Of a DNA stretch of 26,549 bases, positions 7,090-14,735 are shown piece by piece; position 1 is the stretch's first letter; every line of letters starts with the position of its first letter. A program made the translations under genes and the position numbers. The notes under the pieces were generated by a model that had not been told where the DNA came from, searched no databases, and saw only the letters and a program-made list of their open reading frames with translations. This DNA is from an uncultured Fibrobacter sp. (lineage in GTDB: Bacteria > Fibrobacterota > Fibrobacteria > Fibrobacterales > Fibrobacteraceae), in NCBI GenBank assembly GCA_934700345.1, contig CAKUXP010000030.1, forward strand, positions 1 through 26,549, written 5' to 3'.

Positions 7090-8103
7090 GTGAGCATCAA
7101 TCCCGCAGATCACCCGTCTTTTCTGGCCGTTCTGGCATCGGTTCGAGGAAAGGTTCAAGACTACCTGGACAAGTCCGACGAAGTCATTGCCGATGTAGCC
7201 CGTCTCGCGCCCAAAGGCGTGTCTGAGCGAATGTCTAAGCTGATCGCTCGCAAAGGAAAGAAGATCCGTTCGACGATTCTTGCCTTGATCGCTACGTCAG
7301 GCAAGGAAACTCCCGATGTCTCGCGGGTGGCTCATGCCTGTGCGGGCATTGAACTTCTCCATTTAGCGAGCCTTGTCCATGACGATATCATCGACGAGAC
7401 GACCGTTCGCCGTGGGCAGCGGACAGCCCATGTCGAATGGGGAAACAAGGTCGCCGTCCTTATCGGGGACTATATTCTTTCCCAGGCGATGCGCTGCGTT
7501 ATCAACGAGGAAACCCGGGAAATTCCGCTCTTGCTTTCTTCTGCGGCAAACCGGCTTATCGTCGGGGAAATCTGCGAACTGGATTCGTCGGGAGATTTCG
7601 ATCTTTCGTTGGAACGATACAATGCGATCATTGAAGGGAAGACCGCGGCCCTTGTGGAGGCAAGTGCCAAAATCGGCGCCTATATTGCGGGCTTTGACAG
7701 GGAACGGATTGAAAAATGCGGAATGCTTGGTACGCATTTCGGAATTGCGTTCCAGATAATCGATGATCTGCTGGACTACGGCATCGGCGCCTCCGATCTG
7801 GACAAGGCGAAGTTTACGGATATTTCCAACGGGCTTGTAACGCTTCCGCTCATCTACTATTTCCAGAAGGTTTCAACAGAAGAGAAAAACGCGTTGCTGG
7901 CGCTTCTGAAAAAGGCTGCGGATCCGGGAATCCCGGAAGAGATCTGCCGTCGATTGCAAAATGCCGGATCTTTTGACAAGGCGAAGGAAACCGCTCTCGG
8001 TCATATTTCCGATGCGATGGAAATTTCGGATTCCCTCCCGGCAACGGAGCTGGTCGAATCCTTGAAAACGTTTCTCTTTTCGATGGCGGAACGCGGCAAC
8101 TGA
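7090..8103 (+). CDS. Long-chain trans-polyprenyl diphosphate synthase (IspB/HepT-like)
   Basis: A class I trans-prenyltransferase that extends an allylic diphosphate with isopentenyl diphosphate, making the side chain of a respiratory quinone (probably menaquinone in an anaerobe). The 337-aa protein has the first Asp-rich motif DDIID at residues 98-102, followed by the basic TTVRRG segment. The second Asp-rich motif DDLLD is at 225-229 within FQIIDDLLDYG. HLASLVHDD before the first motif lacks the bulky residues expected in short-chain synthases, which is consistent with a long product, but chain length cannot be fixed by eye. The start is a GTG 2 bases after the gyrB stop, so the two genes are almost certainly co-transcribed. 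Confidence 0.88.
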   Translation: MSINPADHPSFLAVLASVRGKVQDYLDKSDEVIADVARLAPKGVSERMSKLIARKGKKIRSTILALIATSGKETPDVSRVAHACAGIELLHLASLVHDDIIDETTVRRGQRTAHVEWGNKVAVLIGDYILSQAMRCVINEETREIPLLLSSAANRLIVGEICELDSSGDFDLSLERYNAIIEGKTAALVEASAKIGAYIAGFDRERIEKCGMLGTHFGIAFQIIDDLLDYGIGASDLDKAKFTDISNGLVTLPLIYYFQKVSTEEKNALLALLKKAADPGIPEEICRRLQNAGSFDKAKETALGHISDAMEISDSLPATELVESLKTFLFSMAERGN

Positions 8104-8108
8104 TTTTT

Positions 8109-8115
8109 GGGAGGT
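8109..8115 (+). promoter_or_regulatory. Strong Shine-Dalgarno (GGGAGGT) of the flavodiiron gene
   Basis: GGGAGGT lies 4 bases before the ATG at 8120, the strongest ribosome binding site in this gene run. It fixes the start and predicts higher translation of the flavodiiron protein than of its neighbours, which have weak or no such site. Confidence 0.6.
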
Positions 8116-8119
8116 CCTG

Positions 8120-9295
8120 ATGGCTCTTGAAATTTCACCCGGCATTTTTTCTGTAGGGACAAGCGATCCCGATATGCGGGTTTTCGACGTGGTCGTTCCG
8201 ACGGCTTTCGGTTCATCGTATAATGCGTATCTGGTGCGCGGTGAAAAGGCTACGGCCTTGGTCGAAACCGTCCATGAAAAAAAATGCGAAGAATTCCTGG
8301 CCAATATTCGGTCGGTCTGCGCGATTTCGGAAATCGACTATATCGTGATGAACCATACGGAGCCGGACCATTCCGGAAGTCTTCTTGAACTTTTAAAGCT
8401 CGCTCCGCAGGCGAAAGTCGTTGCCAGTGCCAGTGCGCTCAGGTTTCTGAAAAAGATCACCAATTCGGAATTTGAATCCATTACGGCGACGAATACGCTT
8501 CGGCTGGATCTCGGCGCGAAAAGCCTGGAATTTATCATCGCTCCGAACTTGCACTGGCCCGATTCCATGTTTACGTATATTCCCGAGAACAAGGCTCTTT
8601 TTACCTGTGATTTTCTGGGGGCGCATTATTACGAGGAGAACCATCCGCTATTTTCGAAAATCACGTCGATGGACAATTACAAAGTATCGCTCAAGGTCTA
8701 TTTTGACTGCATTTTCAGTCCGTTCAAAAGGTTTGTACAGAACGGCTTGCAGAAAATCGCTCCGCTGGACCTGAGCCTTGTCTGCCCGAGTCACGGACCT
8801 ATTTTGGATGACGGGATTCAAAAGATTGTCGATATCTATGCGCAGTGGAGTTCCCAGGAAGAGCCTTCGAAGTATGCGGTTGTCGCATTTGCGTCCGCTT
8901 ACGGCTATACGCGACTCCTTGCGGAAACGGCTGAGGCAACGCTTCGAGATGGCGGCTATTCGGTAAAGCTTTTCGATCTGGGAGTTACGCCTCCGGAAAT
9001 CGTCGCTAATGAAGCGAACAGAGCTTCGTTAATTCTTGTCGGCTCTTCCACGTTCAACCGGGATGCGCTTTTGCCCGTGTGGGAATTTGTCGCGCATCTT
9101 TCGGCGATTGTCAATGTGAACAAGAAAGTTGGCGTGTTCGGTTCCTATGGCTGGAGCGGCGAAGGCGTACCGCTTCTCGTGGAACATTTGAGACAGAAGA
9201 AGTACAACGTCTGTGGGGACGGCTTTCGCGCGGTATTTAAACCGTCCGAACAGGAAACTTCAGCGATGAAGGAATACGTCAAGTCTTGCCTGTAG
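8120..9295 (+). CDS. Flavodiiron protein (A-type flavoprotein; O2/NO reductase)
   Basis: Cytoplasmic flavodiiron protein that reduces O2 to water or NO to N2O, protecting anaerobes. The N-terminal metallo-beta-lactamase-like domain (about 1-245) carries the di-iron ligands H79-x-E81-x-D83-H84 (HTEPDH), H145 (NLHWPD), D164 (CDFLGAH) and H225 (SHGPI). The full set is therefore present. The C-terminal flavodoxin domain (from about 252, AFASAYGYT) binds FMN. At 391 aa it is the simple two-domain class; no rubredoxin or NADH domain is attached, so an external electron donor is needed. It starts 16 bases after the prenyl synthase stop, with a strong GGGAGGT site, and is followed after 9 bases by the helicase. 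Preference for O2 or NO cannot be told. Confidence 0.93.
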   Translation: MALEISPGIFSVGTSDPDMRVFDVVVPTAFGSSYNAYLVRGEKATALVETVHEKKCEEFLANIRSVCAISEIDYIVMNHTEPDHSGSLLELLKLAPQAKVVASASALRFLKKITNSEFESITATNTLRLDLGAKSLEFIIAPNLHWPDSMFTYIPENKALFTCDFLGAHYYEENHPLFSKITSMDNYKVSLKVYFDCIFSPFKRFVQNGLQKIAPLDLSLVCPSHGPILDDGIQKIVDIYAQWSSQEEPSKYAVVAFASAYGYTRLLAETAEATLRDGGYSVKLFDLGVTPPEIVANEANRASLILVGSSTFNRDALLPVWEFVAHLSAIVNVNKKVGVFGSYGWSGEGVPLLVEHLRQKKYNVCGDGFRAVFKPSEQETSAMKEYVKSCL

Positions 9296-9304
9296 CGTGG
9301 TTTC

Positions 9305-11443
9305 GTGGACGACCTGCTTTTGGCATTGAATCCGGAACAGCTTTCTGCGGTCAAGACAACCGAGGGCTATGTCCGCGTGATCGCTGGAGCGGGGACGGGA
9401 AAGACGAAGTCGCTGACGGCGAGATATTGCTATCTCGTATCGGAACTAGGAATTTCTCCGGTGAATATCTTGACGATTACGTTTACGAATCGCGCTGCAA
9501 ACGAAATGAAGAATCGAGTCCGTGCCGTTTTGGGCGGTTTGGACCTGGGACTCGTCAGCACGATCCATGCGTTTTGCACACGATTTCTAAAGGAAGAAAT
9601 CAACGCTCTGGGATATCCCAAGAGTTTTATCGTCATCGACACCGAGGATGAACGCGAAATTTTGCAGCGCATCTTTGCCGATATGAAAATCACGCTGCGC
9701 GATACGACGATGCAGCGAACAATCGATCTGGTCTTGGAAGCGCGGAAAGAAACGAACGCCTATATTCCCGATTTTACCAGCCTTTCGAACGAGGCGTTCC
9801 TGAAGCGGATTGAAACGGAAAAAGATCGCGATTCGCAGATTTTCTTGCGCTATCTTTACGAGCAGAAAAAAAATTACGGCCTGGATTTCAACGACCTGAT
9901 AAACTTTACCGCCTACATTCTGGAAAATTTTCCCGATATCCGCGAAAAGTGGCAGACCCGCATGGAATATGTACTGGTGGATGAGTTCCAGGACGTGAGC
10001 GAAAAGCAGTATAAAATTGCCCGGATTCTTTCCGAGAGGCATGGGAACCTTTTTATTGTCGGAGACAGCGACCAGACGATTTATTCTTGGAGAGGTTCGC
10101 ACGTCCGGCTGTTTCTGGATTTCGACAAGGTCTATCCCGAAGCGAAAACGATTCTTTTTCGGGAAAACTACCGCAGCTCACCGCAAATTCTGAATGCGGC
10201 GAACAGATTGATTTCCCGCAATGCCGTACGATATCCCAAGGATTTGATCCCGATGCGGAACGATGGTTCAAAGCCTCTTTATTTTCACGGGAAGACGCCA
10301 AAAGACGAGTCGGAATGGATTGTCGGGAATGTCCGGAAACTTGTTGAAAATGGAGAATCCATCGGCGACATCGCGGTCCTATACCGATCGCATTTTCTGT
10401 CGCGTCCGATCGAAGAAGCTTTTATCCAGAACAAAATCCCTTACCGCGTCCTGTCGGGAATTTCCTTTTACGAACGCCGGGAAATCAAGGATGTCGTCGC
10501 CTATCTGCGGATGCTCACGTCGCAGGATGATATCGCCTTTTTGAGAACGATTAACATCCCCGGTCGAAAAATCGGAAAAAAGAAAATCGCCTTTCTCAAG
10601 GAGTACGCCGAGGCGAATAGAATTACTTTGTATGAAGCTCTGCGTGAAAATCTAGATAGCGCCATTTTCAAGGGAACCGAGGCGAAGAGATATGTCCAGG
10701 CGATCGAGGAAACGCGTAAGGACGTCTCACAGAAAAAAATGGACGATGTGCTGGAAAAAATCCTGAACCTCTCAGGCTACACGGAATTTGTCCGGATGGA
10801 TGCGGATCAGAACCGCCTGGACAATCTGGCGGAATTCAAGCAGACCGTAGAAAATGCGACAAAGGATGTCGATGAAAACCTGGAAAGTTTTTTGTCCCGA
10901 ATCGCGCTTTACGGAAACCTGGACAAGGAAGAACGCAAGGATGCGGTGAAGCTTTTGAGCGTCCACGCTTCAAAGGGACTGGAATTTTCGAACGTTTTTG
11001 TCACCGGTCTTTCGGAAGGGATTTTTCCCAGTGCGCAGATTGAGACGATGGAAGAACTGGAAGAGGAACGCCGAATCGCCTATGTCGCCTTTACGCGGGC
11101 ACGGAAACGCCTTTTCCTTTCGGAAAACGAAGGCGGCGGAAACATCAATCTGAGCAAGTATCCGTCGCGATTTATCTTTGACGCAGGCGAGGAAAATCTG
11201 GAATTCGTCCGCCCCTTGCCGGAGGATTTGCGAGAGAAGGCCTTGCGACAAATTCGAGAGGAAACGGAACGTCTGGAGCTTTTGCAAAATCTTTTTTTTG
11301 TCGGGGACCGTGTTCGTCATCCTGTTTTTGGCGAAGGCTTGGTCGTCGAAGTCAACGCGAAGGATTCCTGCTATGTCGTCCAGTTCGATTCGCTGAAAAC
11401 GACCCGTAATCTTCAGCTTACCGCTAAACTGGAACGCCTTTGA
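9305..11443 (+). CDS. UvrD/PcrA-type superfamily 1 DNA helicase
   Basis: ATP-dependent 3'-5' DNA helicase of superfamily 1A, acting in repair and in removal of proteins from replication intermediates. Of 712 aa, the helicase motifs are: AGAGTGKT with K33 (Walker A), VDEFQD with D226/E227 (Walker B), VGDSDQTIYSWRGS (III), NYRSSPQIL (IV), VHASKGLEFSNVF (V) and EEERRIAYVAFTRA (VI). The C-terminus (VGDRVRHPVFGEGLVVEV) is the Tudor-like RNA-polymerase-binding tail typical of PcrA/UvrD. The start is a GTG with no visible Shine-Dalgarno; no better in-frame start exists near the N-terminus of the fold. The stop overlaps the start of the ureohydrolase-like gene (TGATG). PcrA is favoured over Rep because of the C-terminal tail. 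Confidence 0.93.
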   Translation: MDDLLLALNPEQLSAVKTTEGYVRVIAGAGTGKTKSLTARYCYLVSELGISPVNILTITFTNRAANEMKNRVRAVLGGLDLGLVSTIHAFCTRFLKEEINALGYPKSFIVIDTEDEREILQRIFADMKITLRDTTMQRTIDLVLEARKETNAYIPDFTSLSNEAFLKRIETEKDRDSQIFLRYLYEQKKNYGLDFNDLINFTAYILENFPDIREKWQTRMEYVLVDEFQDVSEKQYKIARILSERHGNLFIVGDSDQTIYSWRGSHVRLFLDFDKVYPEAKTILFRENYRSSPQILNAANRLISRNAVRYPKDLIPMRNDGSKPLYFHGKTPKDESEWIVGNVRKLVENGESIGDIAVLYRSHFLSRPIEEAFIQNKIPYRVLSGISFYERREIKDVVAYLRMLTSQDDIAFLRTINIPGRKIGKKKIAFLKEYAEANRITLYEALRENLDSAIFKGTEAKRYVQAIEETRKDVSQKKMDDVLEKILNLSGYTEFVRMDADQNRLDNLAEFKQTVENATKDVDENLESFLSRIALYGNLDKEERKDAVKLLSVHASKGLEFSNVFVTGLSEGIFPSAQIETMEELEEERRIAYVAFTRARKRLFLSENEGGGNINLSKYPSRFIFDAGEENLEFVRPLPEDLREKALRQIREETERLELLQNLFFVGDRVRHPVFGEGLVVEVNAKDSCYVVQFDSLKTTRNLQLTAKLERL

Positions 11444-12189
11444 TGTCGTCGCTCGTCATGAATTTTTCGGGTATCTATCGGAAACAAAATTTTTGGAATG
11501 ATGCGCTTGCGGAATTAGACTGCTCGCAAATTCCGGGAACCAACGGTTATCTGGATTCGGCGGCGGAAGCGGAAATTCGCCGGAAAATAGAGGATTTTTC
11601 GGTAGGCGGAATCCACTTTATCGATTCAGGAAACACGCACTATCTGAGCAAGCTGTGGACCGATCGCGTGGCGGAAAATTTTTCGCTCGTCGTATTCGAC
11701 CATCACTCCGACATGCAGCCTCCCGCATTCGACGGAATCCTTTCGTGTGGAAGCTGGCTCAAGGCCGTTTTGGATTCCAACCCGTTCCTGCAAAATGTTT
11801 TCTTGATCGGTGTCGGGAAATCTTCGGTGAACGAAATCGAAGCTTCTTATCGGGAAAAAGTCCAGGTCGTTCTGGAAAGCGAATGCGCAGCGGAATCTTT
11901 TGGAAAAGCTTTTGACTTTGACGAAAAGTTTTTCCGGTATCCGGTTTATATTTCCATCGACAAGGATGTCTTGGCGGAGCGAGAACTCAAGACGAATTGG
12001 GATGGCGGAAGTCTTTCGACGGACAACCTGTTGAAACTTCTGGAGCGAATTCTTGTGCAAGGAAAGATCCTCGGCGTTGACATTTGCGGGGAACCGTCTT
12101 TTCGGGACGTTTTTTCCGAAGACGAAAATTTACGGCAAAGTAATGCCATCAATGCGTCTTTGTGGAATCTTTTGAAAAATCATTTTTAG
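11443..12189 (+). CDS. Divergent arginase/agmatinase-fold (ureohydrolase) protein
   Basis: A 248-aa protein with the metal-binding layout of ureohydrolases, which hydrolyse guanidino or related C-N bonds at a bimetal centre. Seen in order: H66 in NTHYLS (family GGDHS-type histidine), D86-x-H88-x-D90 in FDHHSDM (family DAHxD), and D173/D175 in SIDKDVL (family SxDxDxxDP). The last conserved Asp-Pro of that third motif is not evident, and the sequence is shorter than typical arginases (about 300 aa). The substrate is therefore unknown; arginase, agmatinase and formimidoylglutamase are all possible, as is an unrelated hydrolase. ATG 11443 overlaps the helicase stop by one base, so it is co-translated at the end of the long gene run. 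No amino-acid pathway genes accompany it. Confidence 0.65.
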   Translation: MSSLVMNFSGIYRKQNFWNDALAELDCSQIPGTNGYLDSAAEAEIRRKIEDFSVGGIHFIDSGNTHYLSKLWTDRVAENFSLVVFDHHSDMQPPAFDGILSCGSWLKAVLDSNPFLQNVFLIGVGKSSVNEIEASYREKVQVVLESECAAESFGKAFDFDEKFFRYPVYISIDKDVLAERELKTNWDGGSLSTDNLLKLLERILVQGKILGVDICGEPSFRDVFSEDENLRQSNAINASLWNLLKNHF

Positions 12190-12200
12190 CTTTCCCGTAT

Positions 12201-12720
12201 TCAGGAAGAACATTCGTATTCGCGAGGACAATGCGTTTCTTTTTTCGGAGAAAAATAATTGACGAAATTTCCGTTAGCCTTGAAAAGCGTAATCAGGTAG
12301 AAATCTAGAGAATCCTTGATGAAAAAAAACGATTGAGTCCTTGGACTCGTTGTAGTAAATCCAGTTGTCGCCCTGTAATTTGACGAAGAAGGCGGTGTCG
12401 TTTGCGTTGATTTTTAGGCGGCTTCCACAGCAGTTATAGATGTTAAACTGAAAAATCTTTTTAATTTTCCATAAATCAAACGATAGGGCATAATGTCCCA
12501 TTTTTCTAAATCACTGACGGGAAAACTGGGGAGTGAGTAGTTTCCGACTCGGGTTGTCCACGTGGAATCGATTGAGTTTGGCAAAGAATACATAGCCTTT
12601 TACAAGGGAAAGTTCGTAAAAGATTGTCGAACTATCAAGGCATTCGACTTGTTCGTAACGATTGACGATCTCAGGATGGTTTTGGAAAAATAAAATCAAA
12701 GAAAGGAATGGCAGAAAAAT
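12201..12720 (-). pseudogene. Frameshifted remnant of a small exported-protein gene (copy B)
   Basis: Read on the minus strand, no single frame is open, but protein-like stretches continue from frame to frame. First comes a hydrophobic leader (RIKIFLPFLSLILFFQNH) with VNRYEQVECLDSSTIFYE. Next is DSTWTTRVGNYSLPSF and VSDLEKWDIMPYRLIYGK. Then INANDTAFFVKLQGDNWIYY, and after an 8-base homopolymer (A8 on the plus strand, 12321-12328) FIKDSLDFYLITLFKANG ending ...PREYECSS at a stop at 12201. At least three frame changes are needed over about 170 codons. No domain is recognised. It may be a decayed secreted protein, or an intact gene with assembly errors. The upstream copy A ends 2 bases before it. 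No clear start codon except a TTG at 12699 was found. Confidence 0.5.
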
Positions 12721-12722
12721 TT

Positions 12723-13047
12723 TTATTCTTGAAAGTTCTTGATGTCTCCGAGACAGACTTGTCCTGGGTTTTGACAGCCGGCAATTTCGTTTAAGCAGAT
12801 TCCTGCCAAATTTGAATTGAAAAAGAAAATATCTCCCTCTCGATTGATGGCTGACATTTCTTGTGGATGGTAAAAGCCGCTTTGTTCGTCTGGCAAAACA
12901 TATTTGAGTTTTGGACGAATCGCTTGCATTGTAAAATCATTTTGTCGAAAATGTTCCGTTCGGTTTCAGAAAACGAAACGCCTGATTTGAGAATGGCTAG
13001 CCATAGGCAAAAAAAATTGATATGCTCTAAAACTCTACGTTAAGCAT
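12723..13047 (-). pseudogene. Frameshifted remnant of a small exported-protein gene (copy A)
   Basis: A minus-strand gene with good start signals but a broken frame. A TGTATATT -10 (13089-13096), an AAGGAA Shine-Dalgarno (13055-13060) and an ATG at 13047 are in place, yet the ATG frame stops after six codons. The adjacent frame then gives a signal-peptide-like stretch (INFFCLWLAILKSGVSFSE), followed by TERNIFDKMILQ. A third frame gives an open segment from 12929 to the stop at 12723 (KLKYVLPDEQSGFYHPQEMS ... GCQNPGQVCLGDIKNFQE). So three frames are needed for about 108 codons. No family recognised. Decay is the simplest reading; sequencing error at the T8 tract (plus A-tract near 13009-13016) is the alternative. 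Confidence 0.45.
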
Positions 13048-13088
13048 GAAACGTTTCCTTTTTGTCCCCTGTTAAAGGAAGCTCTGAG

Positions 13089-13096
13089 AATATACA
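13089..13096 (-). promoter_or_regulatory. Minus-strand -10 element (TGTATATT) before the decayed genes
   Basis: On the minus strand TGTATATTC follows directly after the T tract of the cysK terminator and lies about 40 bases upstream of the ATG at 13047. It matches the extended -10 at 438-444 and 14204-14210. It implies the broken downstream genes were once, or still are, transcribed independently of cysK. Confidence 0.4.
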
Positions 13097-13118
13097 AAAA
13101 GCGCCGCGGAGGCGGCGC
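13096..13118 (-). terminator. Intrinsic terminator of cysK
   Basis: On the minus strand GCGCCGC (13118-13112) pairs perfectly with GCGGCGC (13107-13101) around a 4-base loop and is followed by five T (13100-13096). It lies 25 bases after the cysK stop codon. Confidence 0.85.
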
Positions 13119-13142
13119 GAAATCGGAAGGTCTGGCGATGCG

Positions 13143-14066
13143 TTATTTTTCTTCGAACAGCCACGTCGAAAGATAGCGTTCGCCTGTATCCGGGAGCAGT
13201 GCAACGATCGTTTTTCCCTTGTTTTCCGGGCGCTTGGCGATGGTGAGTGCCGCTTCGAGTGCCGCCCCGGAAGAGATTCCTATCAGCAGGCCTTCTTCCT
13301 TTGCTGCGCGGCGTGCGATGTTCCCCGCCTTGACATCGTTTGTCAGGTAGATTTCGTCGATGACTTTCGGGTCATAGACTTTCGGGACGAAGCCCGCTCC
13401 GATTCCCTGAATCTTGTGCGGGCCTGCGGGCTTCCCGGAGAGAACCGCAGACGTATCCGGTTCGACAACGACGATTTTGACGTCTGGATTCTGGCCTTTC
13501 AGATAGCTGCCGACTCCTGTCACAGTGCCACCGGTTCCCGCCGCGGAGACAAAGACATCGACCTTGCCTTCGGTATCTTTCCAGATTTCCGGTCCTGTCG
13601 TCTTGCGGTGGATTTCCGGGTTCGCGGGGTTTTCGAACTGCTGGGGGATAAAGGCTCCCGGGATTTCCTTTGCGAGTTCCTGGGCCTTGGCGATGGCGCC
13701 TTTCATCCCGGACTTTCCGTCGGTGAGTACGAGTTCCGCGCCGAGAGCCGCTAGAAGCTTTCTCCGTTCGACGCTCATCGTTTCGGGCATCGTAAGGATG
13801 ATGCGGTAGCCTTTGACCGCCGCGACATAGGCGAGACCGATTCCCGTGTTGCCGCTGGTCGGTTCAATGATGACCGAGCCTTCCTTGAGGCGTCCGTCTT
13901 TTTCCGCGGCTTCGATCATGGCGAACGCGACTCGGTCCTTGACGCTCGAAAGCGGATTGAACGATTCCACTTTGACATAGACTTCGGCTTCGCTGTCGTT
14001 CAGCTTGTTGATTCGGACGAGAGGCGTGTTGCCGATGAGATCGGTAATCTTGTTGACTTTTGCCAT
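13143..14066 (-). CDS. cysK: Cysteine synthase A (O-acetylserine sulfhydrylase)
   Basis: PLP-dependent enzyme making L-cysteine from O-acetylserine and sulfide. The 307-aa protein shows IGNTPLVRI near residue 11, the PLP-lysine K43 in LSSVKDR, the substrate loop TSGNTG at about 70-75, METMSVERR-type text as PETMSVERRKLLAALGAELV, the phosphate-binding GTGGTVTGVG, and the C-terminal ISSGAALEAAL. These fit CysK better than CysM or cystathionine beta-synthase, whose extra domain is absent. The frame is open upstream to 14108, but the start at 14066 has a perfect AAGGAG site (14074-14079 on the plus strand) and matches family N-termini. It is a single-gene unit with its own terminator, divergent from the lipoprotein operon at 14232. 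Confidence 0.95.
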   Translation of the reverse strand: MAKVNKITDLIGNTPLVRINKLNDSEAEVYVKVESFNPLSSVKDRVAFAMIEAAEKDGRLKEGSVIIEPTSGNTGIGLAYVAAVKGYRIILTMPETMSVERRKLLAALGAELVLTDGKSGMKGAIAKAQELAKEIPGAFIPQQFENPANPEIHRKTTGPEIWKDTEGKVDVFVSAAGTGGTVTGVGSYLKGQNPDVKIVVVEPDTSAVLSGKPAGPHKIQGIGAGFVPKVYDPKVIDEIYLTNDVKAGNIARRAAKEEGLLIGISSGAALEAALTIAKRPENKGKTIVALLPDTGERYLSTWLFEEK

Positions 14067-14107
14067 AATCTTTCTCCTTGGATGAAATCCTATTATTTTA
14101 ATCAACA

Positions 14108-14121
14108 TTGTATAATATATA
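14108..14121. promoter_or_regulatory. AT-rich divergent promoter region between cysK and the lipoprotein operon
   Basis: TTGTATAATATATA here contains TGTATAAT on the plus strand, and on the minus strand TATATATTATAC, suitable as the -10 of cysK about 45 bases before its start. Both directions look usable. No CymR/CysB-type operator or S-box/T-box leader is recognisable in the short cysK leader. Confidence 0.4.
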
Positions 14122-14204
14122 AAAATGACCGGGAAAAGGCAAGAGGGAAATTCTGCGACGGCCCTGATTTTTTTTTCGTAAAAATCGGTCGAATATCGGA
14201 ATTG

Positions 14205-14210
14205 TATATT
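14205..14210 (+). promoter_or_regulatory. Promoter -10 (TGTATATT) of the 14232 operon
   Basis: TATATT, extended as TGTATATT from 14204, lies 21 bases before the ATG. It is followed by an AAGGAG ribosome binding site (14220-14225), leaving a leader of about 15 bases. It is the clearest promoter-plus-RBS pair in the window for the recurrent TGTATATT motif. Confidence 0.55.
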
Positions 14211-14231
14211 TTAAATGGAAAGGAGAACTCC

Positions 14232-14723
14232 ATGAAGAAAATATCCCTAGCCGTTTTGACGATATGCGTTGCGTGCCTCTTTCTTGCCTGCGGTCCGTCC
14301 GCTCTAGAAATCAAGGAGAAGGCCTCTGCTTGCGAATTCAACGTGGAAGTCCGCTATGTGCAAGACGATTCGGTCGGAATCTTTGTCGGCAATACGCTTT
14401 ACCTTTCGACATCTCAGCTCGCTTCGGGAAGATTTTACCCGCTGCTTGTGAGTTCGCGGGATCCGATGAATATCGACGGTCGCGCTCCGACGGACGTCGT
14501 GAATTCCGACGAGGAATTTGCCGCCTATATCAACCGGCGTGTTCCGGGTTCGCTTCATTTCGGAATCGTCCTGTCGGATAACGTCGGCTATGAAATCGGC
14601 TTTGATTCCGATGCGGCGGTCAAGGCGCTCCGAAACTTTTTTGAAAAATCCTATCCGGGATCGACTGCGGTTCTTTTCAGGGAACGCGGCGGCGATCTGA
14701 TTTCGGCGGAAAAACTTTACTAG
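14232..14723 (+). CDS. Lipoprotein of unknown function, 163 aa
   Basis: First gene of a five-gene operon. The N-terminus is a lipoprotein signal peptide (MKKISLAVLTICVACLFLAC) with the lipidated Cys at residue 20. The mature part of about 143 residues is mixed alpha/beta with no transmembrane segment. It contains VGIFVGNTLYLSTSQLASG and VGYEIGFDSDAAVKALRNFF stretches, and I recognise no domain. A good AAGGAG site and a TGTATATT promoter support the start. The next gene begins 12 bases after the stop, so co-transcription is likely. It is expected in the periplasm attached to a membrane. Function unknown. Confidence 0.8.
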   Translation: MKKISLAVLTICVACLFLACGPSALEIKEKASACEFNVEVRYVQDDSVGIFVGNTLYLSTSQLASGRFYPLLVSSRDPMNIDGRAPTDVVNSDEEFAAYINRRVPGSLHFGIVLSDNVGYEIGFDSDAAVKALRNFFEKSYPGSTAVLFRERGGDLISAEKLY

Positions 14724-14735
14724 CAGGATGTTTGC

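Noticed and set aside
13062..13754. Plus-strand frame of 230 codons opposite cysK
   Set aside because: cysK is certain on the minus strand; this frame also runs through the cysK terminator.
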